Shown here: positions 52,024-61,240 of the stretch, in pieces
Position numbering within the stretch: position 1 is the stretch's first letter
Layout: every line of letters starts with the position of its first letter
Notes under the pieces: generated by a model
Told to the model about the DNA's origin: nothing
The model's database searches: none
Seen by the model: only the letters and a program-made list of their open reading frames with translations
Translations under genes and position numbers: made by a program
DNA from: Leclercia adecarboxylata
GTDB lineage: Bacteria > Pseudomonadota > Gammaproteobacteria > Enterobacterales > Enterobacteriaceae
DNA: 64,000 bases
Assembly: GCF_006171285.1 (NCBI RefSeq)
Contig: NZ_CP040889.1
Span: 4,402,001-4,466,000 of the forward strand
Reading direction: 5' to 3'

Positions 52024-53565
52024 ATGTCTGATGTCATTACGGCTCCGCTGCCGCAAAAGAAAAGTGCGGACCACCGCATGTTGATTACCTTTTCGGTAAT
52101 GCTGGCGACAATCATGCAGGCGCTGGATACCACCATTGCCAACGTTGCATTGCCGCATATGCAGGGAGCTATGGGAGCCACGCAGGATCAAACATCCTGG
52201 GTTCTCACCTCTTACATTGTGGCGGCCGCCATCACCATGCCTCTGACCGGGTTTGTCTCTGCCCGTGTTGGCCGCAAGCGTCTGTTTGCCTGGTCCGTGG
52301 TCGGTTTCACCCTCGCCTCTATGCTCTGCGGCGCGGCGCAGTCTATCGATCAGATTGTCCTTTTTCGTCTGGTGCAGGGAATTTTTGGCGCAAGCCTGGT
52401 GCCGCTGTCGCAGTCGGTCATGCTTGATGCCTGGCCAAAAGAAAAACATGGTTCGGCCATGGCGATGTGGGGTATGGGCGTAATGATAGGTCCAATTCTT
52501 GGACCTTCACTGGGGGGATGGTTAACCGAGTACTACAGTTGGCGCTGGGTATTCTATATCAACATTCCGTTTGGCGTGCTGGCCTGGCTTGGGATCACCG
52601 CCTTCGTCAAAGAAACGGTGATCGACAATAAGCGTAAGTTTGACCTGTTGGGCTTCTTTTTGCTCAGCGTGACGATTGGCAGCTTGCAGCTATTTCTCGA
52701 CCGTGGTGAGTCGAAAGAGTGGTTCTCAAGCGGTGAAATTATTATTGAAGCCGCTCTCGCGGGCGCGGCACTGTACCTGTTTATCGCGCATATTTTCACC
52801 TCGAAAAAACCTTTTATTGAACCAGGAATTTTCCGCGATAAAAATTTCGTTGTCGGACTGCTGTTCAGTTTTGGTATGGGCACTATTCTGCTGGCAACAA
52901 TGGCGCTGATGCCGCCGCTTTTGCAGGGTTTTATGCACTATCCAGTGATTGATGTCGGTCTGCTGATGACGCCACGCGGGTTCGGCACCATGTTCAGTAT
53001 GATGATTGTCGGACGTATCGCCGGCAAAGTGGATTTACGTTATGTCATTGCCGCAGGCGTGGTGATCATGGCTATTTCACTCTGGCAGATGACGCATTTC
53101 AGTATGTGGATGAGTCAATGGGATATTATCAGTAGCGGTGTGGTACAAGGTATTGGTATGGGGCTGACGTTCGTGCCGCTCTCCACCCTCACCTTTTCAA
53201 CGCTGGCACCAAAATATCGTACCGAAGGGACCTCTCTCTATTCGTTAATACGCAATATTGGGAGCAGTATTGGCATCTCTGCAGTCACCACGTATTTAGC
53301 GCAACAGAGTCAGCGTAATCACAGCATTTTTGCTGAATTTATTAATCCCTTTAATAAGGCCCTGCATGAGAATATTCACCACGGAGCCTACAGTCTGCAT
53401 AGCGCATCCGGGCTAATGGCGATTAATGGGGAAGTTACGCGTCAGGCGACAGTGCTGGCTTATTATCAGGATTTCCGCCTGATGATGTTCTTATGTTTAC
53501 TACTCTTACCCCTGGTGCTGCTCTTTTCCAAACCAACACGTGTGGAAGAACCGATTCTGGAATAA
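52024..53565 (+). CDS. EmrB-like DHA2 family multidrug transporter
   Basis: Fourteen-helix MFS transporter of the DHA2 (EmrB/QacA) family, 513 residues, preceded by an EmrA-like adaptor. Motif C-type LGPSLGGWLTEYYSWRWVFY and DTTIANVALPHM of helix 1 are typical. The start is ATG 52024 with GAGGAGG upstream; the frame from 51994 lies in the preceding gene. It should export toxic hydrophobic compounds through a TolC channel. Regulator not seen nearby. Confidence 0.9.
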   Translation: MSDVITAPLPQKKSADHRMLITFSVMLATIMQALDTTIANVALPHMQGAMGATQDQTSWVLTSYIVAAAITMPLTGFVSARVGRKRLFAWSVVGFTLASMLCGAAQSIDQIVLFRLVQGIFGASLVPLSQSVMLDAWPKEKHGSAMAMWGMGVMIGPILGPSLGGWLTEYYSWRWVFYINIPFGVLAWLGITAFVKETVIDNKRKFDLLGFFLLSVTIGSLQLFLDRGESKEWFSSGEIIIEAALAGAALYLFIAHIFTSKKPFIEPGIFRDKNFVVGLLFSFGMGTILLATMALMPPLLQGFMHYPVIDVGLLMTPRGFGTMFSMMIVGRIAGKVDLRYVIAAGVVIMAISLWQMTHFSMWMSQWDIISSGVVQGIGMGLTFVPLSTLTFSTLAPKYRTEGTSLYSLIRNIGSSIGISAVTTYLAQQSQRNHSIFAEFINPFNKALHENIHHGAYSLHSASGLMAINGEVTRQATVLAYYQDFRLMMFLCLLLLPLVLLFSKPTRVEEPILE

Positions 53566-53591
53566 TGCGTTTTCCCGCCTGCTCTGCTAAG

Positions 53592-53607
53592 AAAATTTAT
53601 TTTTAAA
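53592..53607. repeat. 16-bp direct repeat, right copy
   Basis: AAAATTTATTTTTAAA, identical to bases 50833-50848. Confidence 0.5.
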
Positions 53608-53705
53608 TGAATTTGCGTTTAGGTCTTCACAATGAGTTTGTTAGCATTTCCGCTGTTTTTTATTCGCGGCAAATAAAGCCGTTTTAGAAAAAGGGAAAAG
53701 TAGGC

Positions 53706-54317
53706 ATGATCAATAAAAAAAATATTGTGGCAGTCACCGTCTGTACGTTAATGATGGCCAGTGCAAGTGCGCTGGCTGCTCTTCCGTCAGGTAACAGTGA
53801 TAATGGCATGAATACGAATCCGGGCTCTGATACAGGTACTCAGGGCACCGGCGGCGTGGTCCATTTCACCGGAAAAATTACTGACGCATCCTGCAACGTC
53901 AGCACGGATACCGCGGGTCAGACTGTGGATTTGGGCACATGGGCCGCCTCTTACTTTGCAACCCAAAAAGAGACCACCCGTACCCCTTTCCATATTTCGG
54001 TGGAGGGATGCCCTGATTCGGTCAAATCCGTTGCCGTTCTGTTCGATGGTACAAAAGACGCTACCGATAATGCGCTGCTGGGCCTGAATTCCGCCGTAGA
54101 CAGCGACGGAAATACGGCAACAGGCGTGGCCGTTAAGCTGTACGAAAGCGATCGTAATACTCAGATTAAAATTGGCGATGTCTCCAAAAGCGTCACTCTC
54201 GCCGAAGGCGAAGACTCTACAACCCTCAATTTTTACGCAAACTACAATGCCACCGCTGACAACGTCACCACCGGTGAAGCAGATGCAGATGCGAACTTCC
54301 TGATGGTTTATAACTAA
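53706..54317 (+). CDS. Type 1-like fimbrial major subunit
   Basis: Pilin of 203 residues. A signal peptide of about 24 residues (ending ALAA) is followed by an unusual 25-residue Gly/Asn/Ser/Thr-rich insertion (PSGNSDNGMNTNPGSDTGTQ) before the donor strand VVHFTGKITDASC; the disulfide cysteines are in DASCNVS and EGCPDS, and the C-terminus ends FLMVYN, as expected for chaperone-usher subunits. It is the first gene of the four-gene operon. ATG 53706 lies after AAAGGGAAAAGTAGGC. The Gly/Asn-rich region may shape surface exposure. Confidence 0.87.
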   Translation: MINKKNIVAVTVCTLMMASASALAALPSGNSDNGMNTNPGSDTGTQGTGGVVHFTGKITDASCNVSTDTAGQTVDLGTWAASYFATQKETTRTPFHISVEGCPDSVKSVAVLFDGTKDATDNALLGLNSAVDSDGNTATGVAVKLYESDRNTQIKIGDVSKSVTLAEGEDSTTLNFYANYNATADNVTTGEADADANFLMVYN

Positions 54318-54371
54318 TTTGTCAAATAAGCAGAAAATATTCTGCTTATTTAATTCTCAGCGGAAATCAAC

Positions 54372-55040
54372 ATGGATAAGAAAACACTAGCAATACTGTT
54401 TTTGTCATTGGGCTGTTCCCTTTCAGCACATGCCGGTGTTGTCATGGGCGGAACGCGTGTTGTTTACCCTCAAGGGCAACGGGAAGTTGCCTTTTCAATT
54501 ACCAATATGGAAAAAGAGACTCCCTATTTAATCCAGTCCTGGATAGAAAACTTTAGCAGCACCGATAAATCAGCCCCTCCGTTTGTTGTCACGCCAACGT
54601 TATTTCGTCTTGATGCTGAGCAAAAAAATACGCTGCGGATCAGCTATCTGGGGACCCCCTTGCCTTCTGACCGTGAGTCCGTTTTTTGGCTCAATGTCAA
54701 AAACATTGCGCCAACCAGGAAAGCAAACAGCAATAAATTACAGATTAACGTCAAATCGAAATTCAAACTCTTTTTCCGTCCATCTGGCTTAAAAGGTGAT
54801 GCCGCTCTGGCCTATAAGCAGCTGAAATTTACCTGCTCCGGTAACAGATTGACCGTGAAAAATCCTTCGCCATGGTTCGTCTCCTTTTATCGAGTCAAGG
54901 TGGGTAATACAGAATTAAACGATCCTGGGATGGTGGATCCGTTTGCCGAGCGTAGCTGGAATACATCCTGTGCGGGAGCCATTAGCTGGCAAGCGATCAA
55001 TGATTTTGGTGGGCTGACGCGCCTGGCCACTCAGTCCTGA
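54372..55040 (+). CDS. Periplasmic fimbrial chaperone
   Basis: PapD-family chaperone of 222 residues, with a signal peptide (cleavage after SAHA at about residue 21), two immunoglobulin-like domains, GTRVVYPQGQREVAFSITN and FWLNVKNIAP (the subunit-binding basic/hydrophobic strand), and a C-terminal cysteine pair (FTCSG, TSCAG). It folds subunits in the periplasm and delivers them to the usher. The ribosome-binding site before ATG 54372 is not strong. Confidence 0.9.
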   Translation: MDKKTLAILFLSLGCSLSAHAGVVMGGTRVVYPQGQREVAFSITNMEKETPYLIQSWIENFSSTDKSAPPFVVTPTLFRLDAEQKNTLRISYLGTPLPSDRESVFWLNVKNIAPTRKANSNKLQINVKSKFKLFFRPSGLKGDAALAYKQLKFTCSGNRLTVKNPSPWFVSFYRVKVGNTELNDPGMVDPFAERSWNTSCAGAISWQAINDFGGLTRLATQS

Positions 55041-55093
55041 AATGCGTCTGGCAACGAATCGTTTTTATAACGGTACCAGGCCAATCTCTGTTA

Positions 55094-57595
55094 ATGAAAA
55101 TCTCCCCCCTAAACAGCATCGACGGATTCAGCCTGGTTATTTTCACCGGCGCGCTAACCCTCAGCTGCGGCCTGCGACAGGCACAGGCAGATGACTATTT
55201 CGATCCTCATGCATTAGAGATCACCTCCGGGCAGCAGCAAACAAGTGACCTGAGCTGGTTTTCCCGGCAAGGCGGGCAAAAGCCCGGGCGCTACAAAGTT
55301 TCTGTTTTCGTTAACCAGACCCAGGTCGATGAACGCGAGCTGGAATTTATCCAGCAGGATGCACAGCTGGTACCGGTTCTGGATGCTGGCTACCTTTCCC
55401 GGCTGGGTGTGAACACCGGGGCATTTCCGGCGTTTCAGGCCCTGCACAAAGGCGATACCTTTTCCGACCCCGGAAAATTCATACCCGATGCGGCAGTCAA
55501 GTTCGATTTCGCCGCCCACCGTCTGGACTTCAGCATTCCGCAGGCGGCAATGCGGCAAAAAAGCCGGGGTTTTATCCCGCCTGAACAGTGGGATGAAGGG
55601 ATCCCCGCGGCCTTTGTCGATTACAACCTGACGGGATCGACAACCAATATCAACGACATTCACGACAGTGACAGTTTTCTGAGCCTCCGTTCCGGTTTTA
55701 ACCTTGGCCCGTGGCGCGTCCGCAATGCCTCCTCGGTTGAATACGGCGCTGGTCATCACTGGCAAACGCAGGGAACGTCGGTCAAACGGGCAATTAAACG
55801 CTGGAAAAGCGAACTGATGCTGGGGGATGGATACACCTCCGGCGAAGTGTTCGACAGTTTTCAGTTCACCGGGATGCAGCTTGCCTCTGATGAAAATATG
55901 CTCCCCGACAGCGAGCGCGGTTTTGCGCCGACCATCCGTGGCATTGCCCATAGCAATGCCCGCATCACCGTTCGTCAGCACGGTTACATCATCTATGAAA
56001 CCTACGTTGCGCCGGGCGCGTTTGTCATTAACGACCTGTTCCCGACTGCCCAGAGTGGCGACCTCGACATCACGATCCGCGAAAGTGACGGTAGCGAGCG
56101 AAAGTTCACCCAGCCGTGGTCCTCTGTGCCCTTTATGCTGCGTGAAGGACGCGTCAAATTCAGCGCCAGTGCCGGTAAATTTACCCGCCCGGATACGGAT
56201 GGCGAGACTCCAGCCTTTATCCAGGCGTCTGCTTTCTATGGCTTGCCTTCAAGCCTCACGCTATATGGCGGCGCGCAGTTATCCAACCACTATCAGGCGC
56301 TGGCCATTGGCGTCGGCAAGGATTTTGGCCAACTGGGGGCATTGGGTATCGATACCCTGGCTGCCCGCGCACAGCTAACGGAAAACAGACAAGGTCACGG
56401 TCAGCAGCTGCGCGCCCAGTACCATAAAAATATTGCGACGACAGATACTTCTCTCGATCTGTCCAGTAACCACTACACAACCCGCGATTTTTACAGCTTT
56501 AGCGAAGCGAATAATTATCGGGATCCCGACCAGCACATTGAAAACCGCCGTCACCGGACAGAGTTCAGCCTGACGCAGGATTTTGGTGGCTGGGGCAACA
56601 TCAGCGCATCGTTTTATCGACAGAAATACTGGGACTCTTCTGCCGTAGATCAGACCGTGCACGTGGGATATTACGCCAACTATAAGGGCATCTCCTGGAG
56701 CCTGGGCTACTACCTCACACGCTCAAGTTCAGATGACAGCGACAACGAGCGTTCGGTCAACCTGAGCGTGAGCGTTCCGCTAAGCCGCTGGTTACCTGGC
56801 GGTACCACCAGTTACAGTCTCAACAACAATCTGAATGGCCACACCACGCAACAGGTTTCCCTGTACGGAACGGCGCTTTCGCACGATCAGCTCAGCTACA
56901 ACGTTCAGCAAGGTTTTGATAATCAGGCCCATGTTGCCAACAGCAATCTGGCGCTGGCCTGGCACGGCGGTTCGGGCAGCGCCAGCATCGGTTACAGCCA
57001 CGATCGCTATAACGATCGTCTTAACTACGGTGCGGCCGGCGGCATTGTGGCGACGCAATATGGCGTGACGCTGAGCCAAAGCCTTGGCGACACCATTGGT
57101 CTGATCCGCGCAGAAGGCGCACCTGACGTGCAGATTGAAGGGGCTACCAATGTTCATACCGATTCCCGCGGCTACGCCGTCATGCCCACACTCTCGGCGT
57201 ACCACAAGAATATGCTTTCACTGGATACCGAAACGCTGGCGGATGAGGTTGATCTTGAACAAAACAGTCAGACGGTCGTTCCTACCAGCGGCGCGGTCGT
57301 TCTGGCGAATTACCACACCCATGTTGGAGTAAGAACCCTGATTACGCTCACCTGGCAGGGGCGTCCCCTCCCGTTTGGTGCCAACGCCTTTGTCTCCGGC
57401 GCTGAAAACGCGACATCCAGTAAAGGGATTGTGGGTGATGGCGGACAAGTCTATCTGAGCGGCGTACCGTTGCGCGGTGTGCTGCATGCCAGCTGGCGCC
57501 AGCAGGGGCAGACAGTCCGTTGTTCGGCTCCCATCACACTGCCTGCAGCAACAGAATTCAGTCCCGTCAGGCTGCTGGTGGAAAAATGCGATTAA
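55094..57595 (+). CDS. Outer-membrane fimbrial usher
   Basis: PapC/FimD-family usher of 833 residues. A signal peptide precedes an N-terminal domain (DDYFDPHALEI), then a 24-strand barrel with plug and two C-terminal domains; typical motifs are ARITVRQHGYIIYETYVAPGAF and GKGIVGDGGQVYLSG. It recruits chaperone-subunit complexes and secretes the fimbria. The next gene begins within 15 bp of its stop. No frameshift is seen in the full length. Confidence 0.92.
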   Translation: MKISPLNSIDGFSLVIFTGALTLSCGLRQAQADDYFDPHALEITSGQQQTSDLSWFSRQGGQKPGRYKVSVFVNQTQVDERELEFIQQDAQLVPVLDAGYLSRLGVNTGAFPAFQALHKGDTFSDPGKFIPDAAVKFDFAAHRLDFSIPQAAMRQKSRGFIPPEQWDEGIPAAFVDYNLTGSTTNINDIHDSDSFLSLRSGFNLGPWRVRNASSVEYGAGHHWQTQGTSVKRAIKRWKSELMLGDGYTSGEVFDSFQFTGMQLASDENMLPDSERGFAPTIRGIAHSNARITVRQHGYIIYETYVAPGAFVINDLFPTAQSGDLDITIRESDGSERKFTQPWSSVPFMLREGRVKFSASAGKFTRPDTDGETPAFIQASAFYGLPSSLTLYGGAQLSNHYQALAIGVGKDFGQLGALGIDTLAARAQLTENRQGHGQQLRAQYHKNIATTDTSLDLSSNHYTTRDFYSFSEANNYRDPDQHIENRRHRTEFSLTQDFGGWGNISASFYRQKYWDSSAVDQTVHVGYYANYKGISWSLGYYLTRSSSDDSDNERSVNLSVSVPLSRWLPGGTTSYSLNNNLNGHTTQQVSLYGTALSHDQLSYNVQQGFDNQAHVANSNLALAWHGGSGSASIGYSHDRYNDRLNYGAAGGIVATQYGVTLSQSLGDTIGLIRAEGAPDVQIEGATNVHTDSRGYAVMPTLSAYHKNMLSLDTETLADEVDLEQNSQTVVPTSGAVVLANYHTHVGVRTLITLTWQGRPLPFGANAFVSGAENATSSKGIVGDGGQVYLSGVPLRGVLHASWRQQGQTVRCSAPITLPAATEFSPVRLLVEKCD

Positions 57596-57609
57596 AGACA
57601 GAGGATGAT

Positions 57610-58692
57610 GTGAAAAAAATGACAACGCTATTTCGGGTAATAACAGTCCTGGCAGGCTGCATTATGTCTTTTCCCTTTCAGGCCGTTGCAGCACAGAGCT
57701 GTCCACCCACAATGAACGATGCGGTTATCAACTTCCAGAATTACTCCATTACGGATAACCCGTCACTTTCCCCGGGCTCAATGCTGTCTGGTGCGATTCT
57801 GGGGCAGGAGAATCGCTCATTTTATAACTGCGCTGAAGGCACGGGCCCGGTCACAATGCGTTTTATCGCAGACAGCGGCTTAACCGTCTCTGGCGTGAGT
57901 GGCGTGGCGCCTAACGGGACGGGCGCACCGGCATCGGTTTATGACGTTCCCGATATTCCCGGCGTAGGGTTTGCAGTGGGCGTCAGGGAGACCACCCACT
58001 GCGCGGGCCAGCCCGTCCACTACATCGCGGCGGGTGATGACAGCGTGGCGGTATGTAACACCAGTGATCCTTCGCAAATGGCCACCCAGTTCTTCGTTGT
58101 GTTCTACAAAACCGCGCCGGAGATTATCTACGAACAGCCAAACAGTGGACAAATCAGGGCGGGAAAGCTGATTCTCGAAGATGCCAGTGGTGCGGTGATA
58201 TCCGAGGCGGGTGTGACTGTAGAAGTGGCGGCAACGGACCTGAAAGTGCATAAATCGAGTTGTTACATCACTGATGCCAACATTAGCGTGAACATGGGAC
58301 AGACCAGCGTCAGCGATCTTAATAATGGCATCGATGGGGAAAAACATCGCTTCACGATCCCCCTTTCCTGCGAAGCGTCGCAAACCAACGCCGTGAAGAT
58401 AGGCTTTTTTGGGCCCACGGAAAAAGACGGGGCAAATAATGATGTCTTTACCCTGAGCCAGCAAGACGGGGCGGCCACCGGCGCGGGGATCCGCCTCCTG
58501 TACGGTGACAGCTATGGCTCCGCACAGGGTAAGCCTGTGCCGCTTAACAGTACCGGTGTCGAAGCCTTTGCCAACAGTGCTAACCAGACGCAGTTCAGTC
58601 TGAATTATGATGCCCAGTATGTTCGCACGGCTCCGCAGGCGACCGCCGGGCAAGCCGACAGTCTTGCGACCTTTAGCCTGATTTATAACTGA
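57610..58692 (+). CDS. Fimbrial tip adhesin, two-domain
   Basis: Tip protein of 360 residues with a signal peptide (VKKMTTLFRVI...AVAAQ), an N-terminal receptor-binding domain that has four cysteines (SCPPT, YNCAEG, THCAGQ, VCNTS), and a C-terminal pilin domain with HKSSCYITDANISV and PLSCEASQ, ending ATFSLIYN. The start is set at GTG 57610 with AGAGG five bases upstream; ATG 57619 is an alternative and the long frame from 57520 overlaps the usher. Receptor unknown. Confidence 0.86.
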   Translation: MKKMTTLFRVITVLAGCIMSFPFQAVAAQSCPPTMNDAVINFQNYSITDNPSLSPGSMLSGAILGQENRSFYNCAEGTGPVTMRFIADSGLTVSGVSGVAPNGTGAPASVYDVPDIPGVGFAVGVRETTHCAGQPVHYIAAGDDSVAVCNTSDPSQMATQFFVVFYKTAPEIIYEQPNSGQIRAGKLILEDASGAVISEAGVTVEVAATDLKVHKSSCYITDANISVNMGQTSVSDLNNGIDGEKHRFTIPLSCEASQTNAVKIGFFGPTEKDGANNDVFTLSQQDGAATGAGIRLLYGDSYGSAQGKPVPLNSTGVEAFANSANQTQFSLNYDAQYVRTAPQATAGQADSLATFSLIYN

Positions 58693-58698
58693 GAAACA

Positions 58699-58726
58699 AG
58701 ACCCTGAGGGAGCTACCTTCGGGTCT
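58699..58726. terminator. Hairpin between fimbrial operon and convergent lysR gene
   Basis: AGACCC ... GGGTCT stem with a partly paired interior; followed by GTTTCGG. It lies in the 45-bp gap between convergent stops. Confidence 0.6.
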
Positions 58727-58737
58727 GTTTCGGTTCG

Positions 58738-59643
58738 TCACCGTACGTCCCGACACACCTGAAGCACTTTCTCTCTCAGCCAGCGATGCCCCGGATCCTT
58801 TTCCATTCTCGGATGCCACATCTGCGACACCGTTATGCTCCGGGTTTTAAACGGCAGTTCGAACACATGCAGTTGCTCCGTCATCTGCTGGTTGAGCAAA
58901 TACAGCGCCGGCACCATGGCGATAAAATCGGATGCCAGCGCTACGGATAATGCCGTGGGAAAACCCGGTACCACGCTCGCCACTTTTCGCGTCAGGCCTG
59001 ACTCCGCCAGCGCATCATCCACAAAACCGTGTAACGATCCGTCCGGCGCGGCCACCACATGGCCCCAGTCGACATAATCCTTCACACCGATTTCTGGTAA
59101 TGATGCCAGCGGATGCGTCTTGCGCACTGCGCCAACGAACCTGTCCTGAAAAAGCCGCTGCAGGCGAATTTCAGGCCCCATATTGCTCTGAACGCCAATT
59201 TCCAGATCAACCAGACCCTCCCGCAGATAGCGTGACGTTTTTTCAGGCTTCGGCGCAAAGCGGAGACAGACGTCCGGCGCGGCCTCAGCCACGGCGGCAA
59301 TCAGCGCCGGGCCAAACGCGACGACAAATCCATCATTGGCTCTGATGGTAAAAAGCCGCGCCAGTTTCTCCACCTGCAATGTCTCCATTGACGGCTGCAG
59401 CACCGCCCTCGCCTCCTGCACCGCATTTCTGACGCGCTCCCGGGAGGCTTCCGCCCAGGGTGTCAGCACCATATTTCGTCCGGCCCGCACCAGGAGCGGA
59501 TCGCCCGTCACTTCTCTCAGGCGGCTAAGCGTGCGGCTCATGGCGGAGGTACTCAGGTTTAAGCGGCGCGCGGCCCCCGCAACGCTGGCTTCTGCCAGCA
59601 GGATGTCGAGCGCGACCAGCAGGTTAAAATCGGGATCGGACAT
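58738..59643 (-). CDS. LysR family transcriptional regulator
   Basis: LysR-type regulator of 301 residues. HTH region: VAGAARRLNLSTSAMSRTLS, and the effector domain contains VVPGFPTALSVALASD. The start is set at ATG 59643 (MSDPDFNLLVAL) with GAGG nine bases upstream; the frame from 59673 is longer. It is divergent from an MFS exporter gene, which is likely its target. Effector unknown. Confidence 0.86.
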   Translation of the reverse strand: MSDPDFNLLVALDILLAEASVAGAARRLNLSTSAMSRTLSRLREVTGDPLLVRAGRNMVLTPWAEASRERVRNAVQEARAVLQPSMETLQVEKLARLFTIRANDGFVVAFGPALIAAVAEAAPDVCLRFAPKPEKTSRYLREGLVDLEIGVQSNMGPEIRLQRLFQDRFVGAVRKTHPLASLPEIGVKDYVDWGHVVAAPDGSLHGFVDDALAESGLTRKVASVVPGFPTALSVALASDFIAMVPALYLLNQQMTEQLHVFELPFKTRSITVSQMWHPRMEKDPGHRWLREKVLQVCRDVR

Positions 59644-59756
59644 GATGAACCTCAGATAAGGCGTTACGTGCAATGATTAAGTGTAAACCATGCGTCTTCC
59701 GCCTTATATATCCCGCGCTTATAGTTTCGTCATCAAAACCGACTTCAGGAGTGCAG

Positions 59757-61163
59757 ATGATGACGCTATTTTCAAACCAACCCGGTGATGACGGGCTGCC
59801 AGGCCGGGAGCGCGCCAGGGTAATGTTCGCCGTAATGATGACCACATTGATGGGCGTTTTCGATGGCACCATGATCAACATTGCTCTGCCATCTATGGCA
59901 CAGGCAATGCATGTGCCCGCAAGTTACGCGGTCTGGTTCGCCAACGGTTATCTGCTTGTCGCCGCCATGACGCTGATGATTTTCGCCTCGCTCGCCACCC
60001 TCTACGGCACCCGGCCCATTTTTCTGGCCGGACTCGCCACCTTTACCCTGACATCGCTGGGTTGCGCGCTGGCAACAACCCCGGAGCTGCTCACCGGGAT
60101 GCGTGTCTTACAGGGGATCGGCGGCGCGGCCACGTTGAGTATAGCCCCGGCGATCCTGCGTTCCGTCTTTCCGGGACGGCTGCTCGGTCGCGTGCTGGGC
60201 CTGCACGCCCTGCTGATTGCCTCCAGTACCGCCGTTGCGCCCGTGCTGGGCGGCGCAATACTGGACACCCTGAGCTGGCAGTGGCTGTTTGCGATCAACA
60301 TCATTCCCGGAACCTTCGCGCTGTTGCTGGCTGGCAAGGCGTTACCCGGAAAATCAACGTCCGAAAAAGCGGCGTTCGACGCGCCCGGCGCGATGCTCTC
60401 GGCGGTGCTTTTAGGTTCAATGATTATGGCGGCGAACAGCCTTAATTTTGCAGCTGTCTGCTGGGGTATTGTCGCGCTGGTCAGCACGGTTCTGTTTATC
60501 TGGCATATCCGCCGTGCCCCGGCGCCGTTACTGCCCCCCGCTATTTTCAGCAACGGGCGTTTTACCCTCGCGGCATTAACCTCGTTAGCCTCGTTTATCA
60601 GCCAGGGAATTACTTTTATCGCCCTGCCTTTCCTGTTCCAGAGCGTATATGGCTACAGCCCTGTCGTTTCCGCACTGCTGTTTATCCCGTGGCCAATCGG
60701 CATCGTGCTGATCGCGCCTCATGCGGGCCGTTGGGCGGACACGATTTCTGCGCCGCTGATCTCAACCATCGGGCTGGCTATTTTTGTCGTGGGGTTGATC
60801 CTGCTGGCGATGCTGCCCGCCGCGCCCTCTGCCTGGGATATCTGCCTGCGCAGTCTGGTGTGCGGTATCGGATTTGGCTGTTTTCAGAGCCCTAACAACC
60901 GGGAAATGCTGTCGAATGTTTCGCGCGGGCACGCCAGCTATGCCTCCGGGGTGTTGTCTGTTGCGCGGACGTTCGGGCAGTGCCTGGGTGCCGCAGTTGT
61001 GGCCATCCTGCTGACCATCATGTCCCCCGAAACCGGCCAGACGTTGAATGAACGGGCCGTCCATTTTGCGCTGTGGGTGGCGGTGGCGACGTCTGTCGCG
61101 TCGGTGCTGTGTAGCCTGAGTCGACTGCGCAAAACGCAGGCAGCCGTTAATTATCTCAACTAG
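59757..61163 (+). CDS. MFS transporter, DHA2 type
   Basis: MFS drug/proton antiporter-like protein of 468 residues with about 14 hydrophobic helices; DGTMINIALPSMAQ in helix 1 and LQGIGGAATLSIAPAI in helix 4 are DHA2 signatures. The start is ATG 59757 (MMTLFSNQPG) with AGGAG five bases before it; the frame from 59673 lies in the promoter. It is divergent from the LysR gene and is not accompanied by an adaptor. Confidence 0.86.
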   Translation: MMTLFSNQPGDDGLPGRERARVMFAVMMTTLMGVFDGTMINIALPSMAQAMHVPASYAVWFANGYLLVAAMTLMIFASLATLYGTRPIFLAGLATFTLTSLGCALATTPELLTGMRVLQGIGGAATLSIAPAILRSVFPGRLLGRVLGLHALLIASSTAVAPVLGGAILDTLSWQWLFAINIIPGTFALLLAGKALPGKSTSEKAAFDAPGAMLSAVLLGSMIMAANSLNFAAVCWGIVALVSTVLFIWHIRRAPAPLLPPAIFSNGRFTLAALTSLASFISQGITFIALPFLFQSVYGYSPVVSALLFIPWPIGIVLIAPHAGRWADTISAPLISTIGLAIFVVGLILLAMLPAAPSAWDICLRSLVCGIGFGCFQSPNNREMLSNVSRGHASYASGVLSVARTFGQCLGAAVVAILLTIMSPETGQTLNERAVHFALWVAVATSVASVLCSLSRLRKTQAAVNYLN

Positions 61164-61240
61164 ACTTCTTAGCGGCTGTACGTCTTCACCTGAATACAGC
61201 CCACTTCACTCAGGTTCTTTCACTCCCCGAGAGGTCTACC

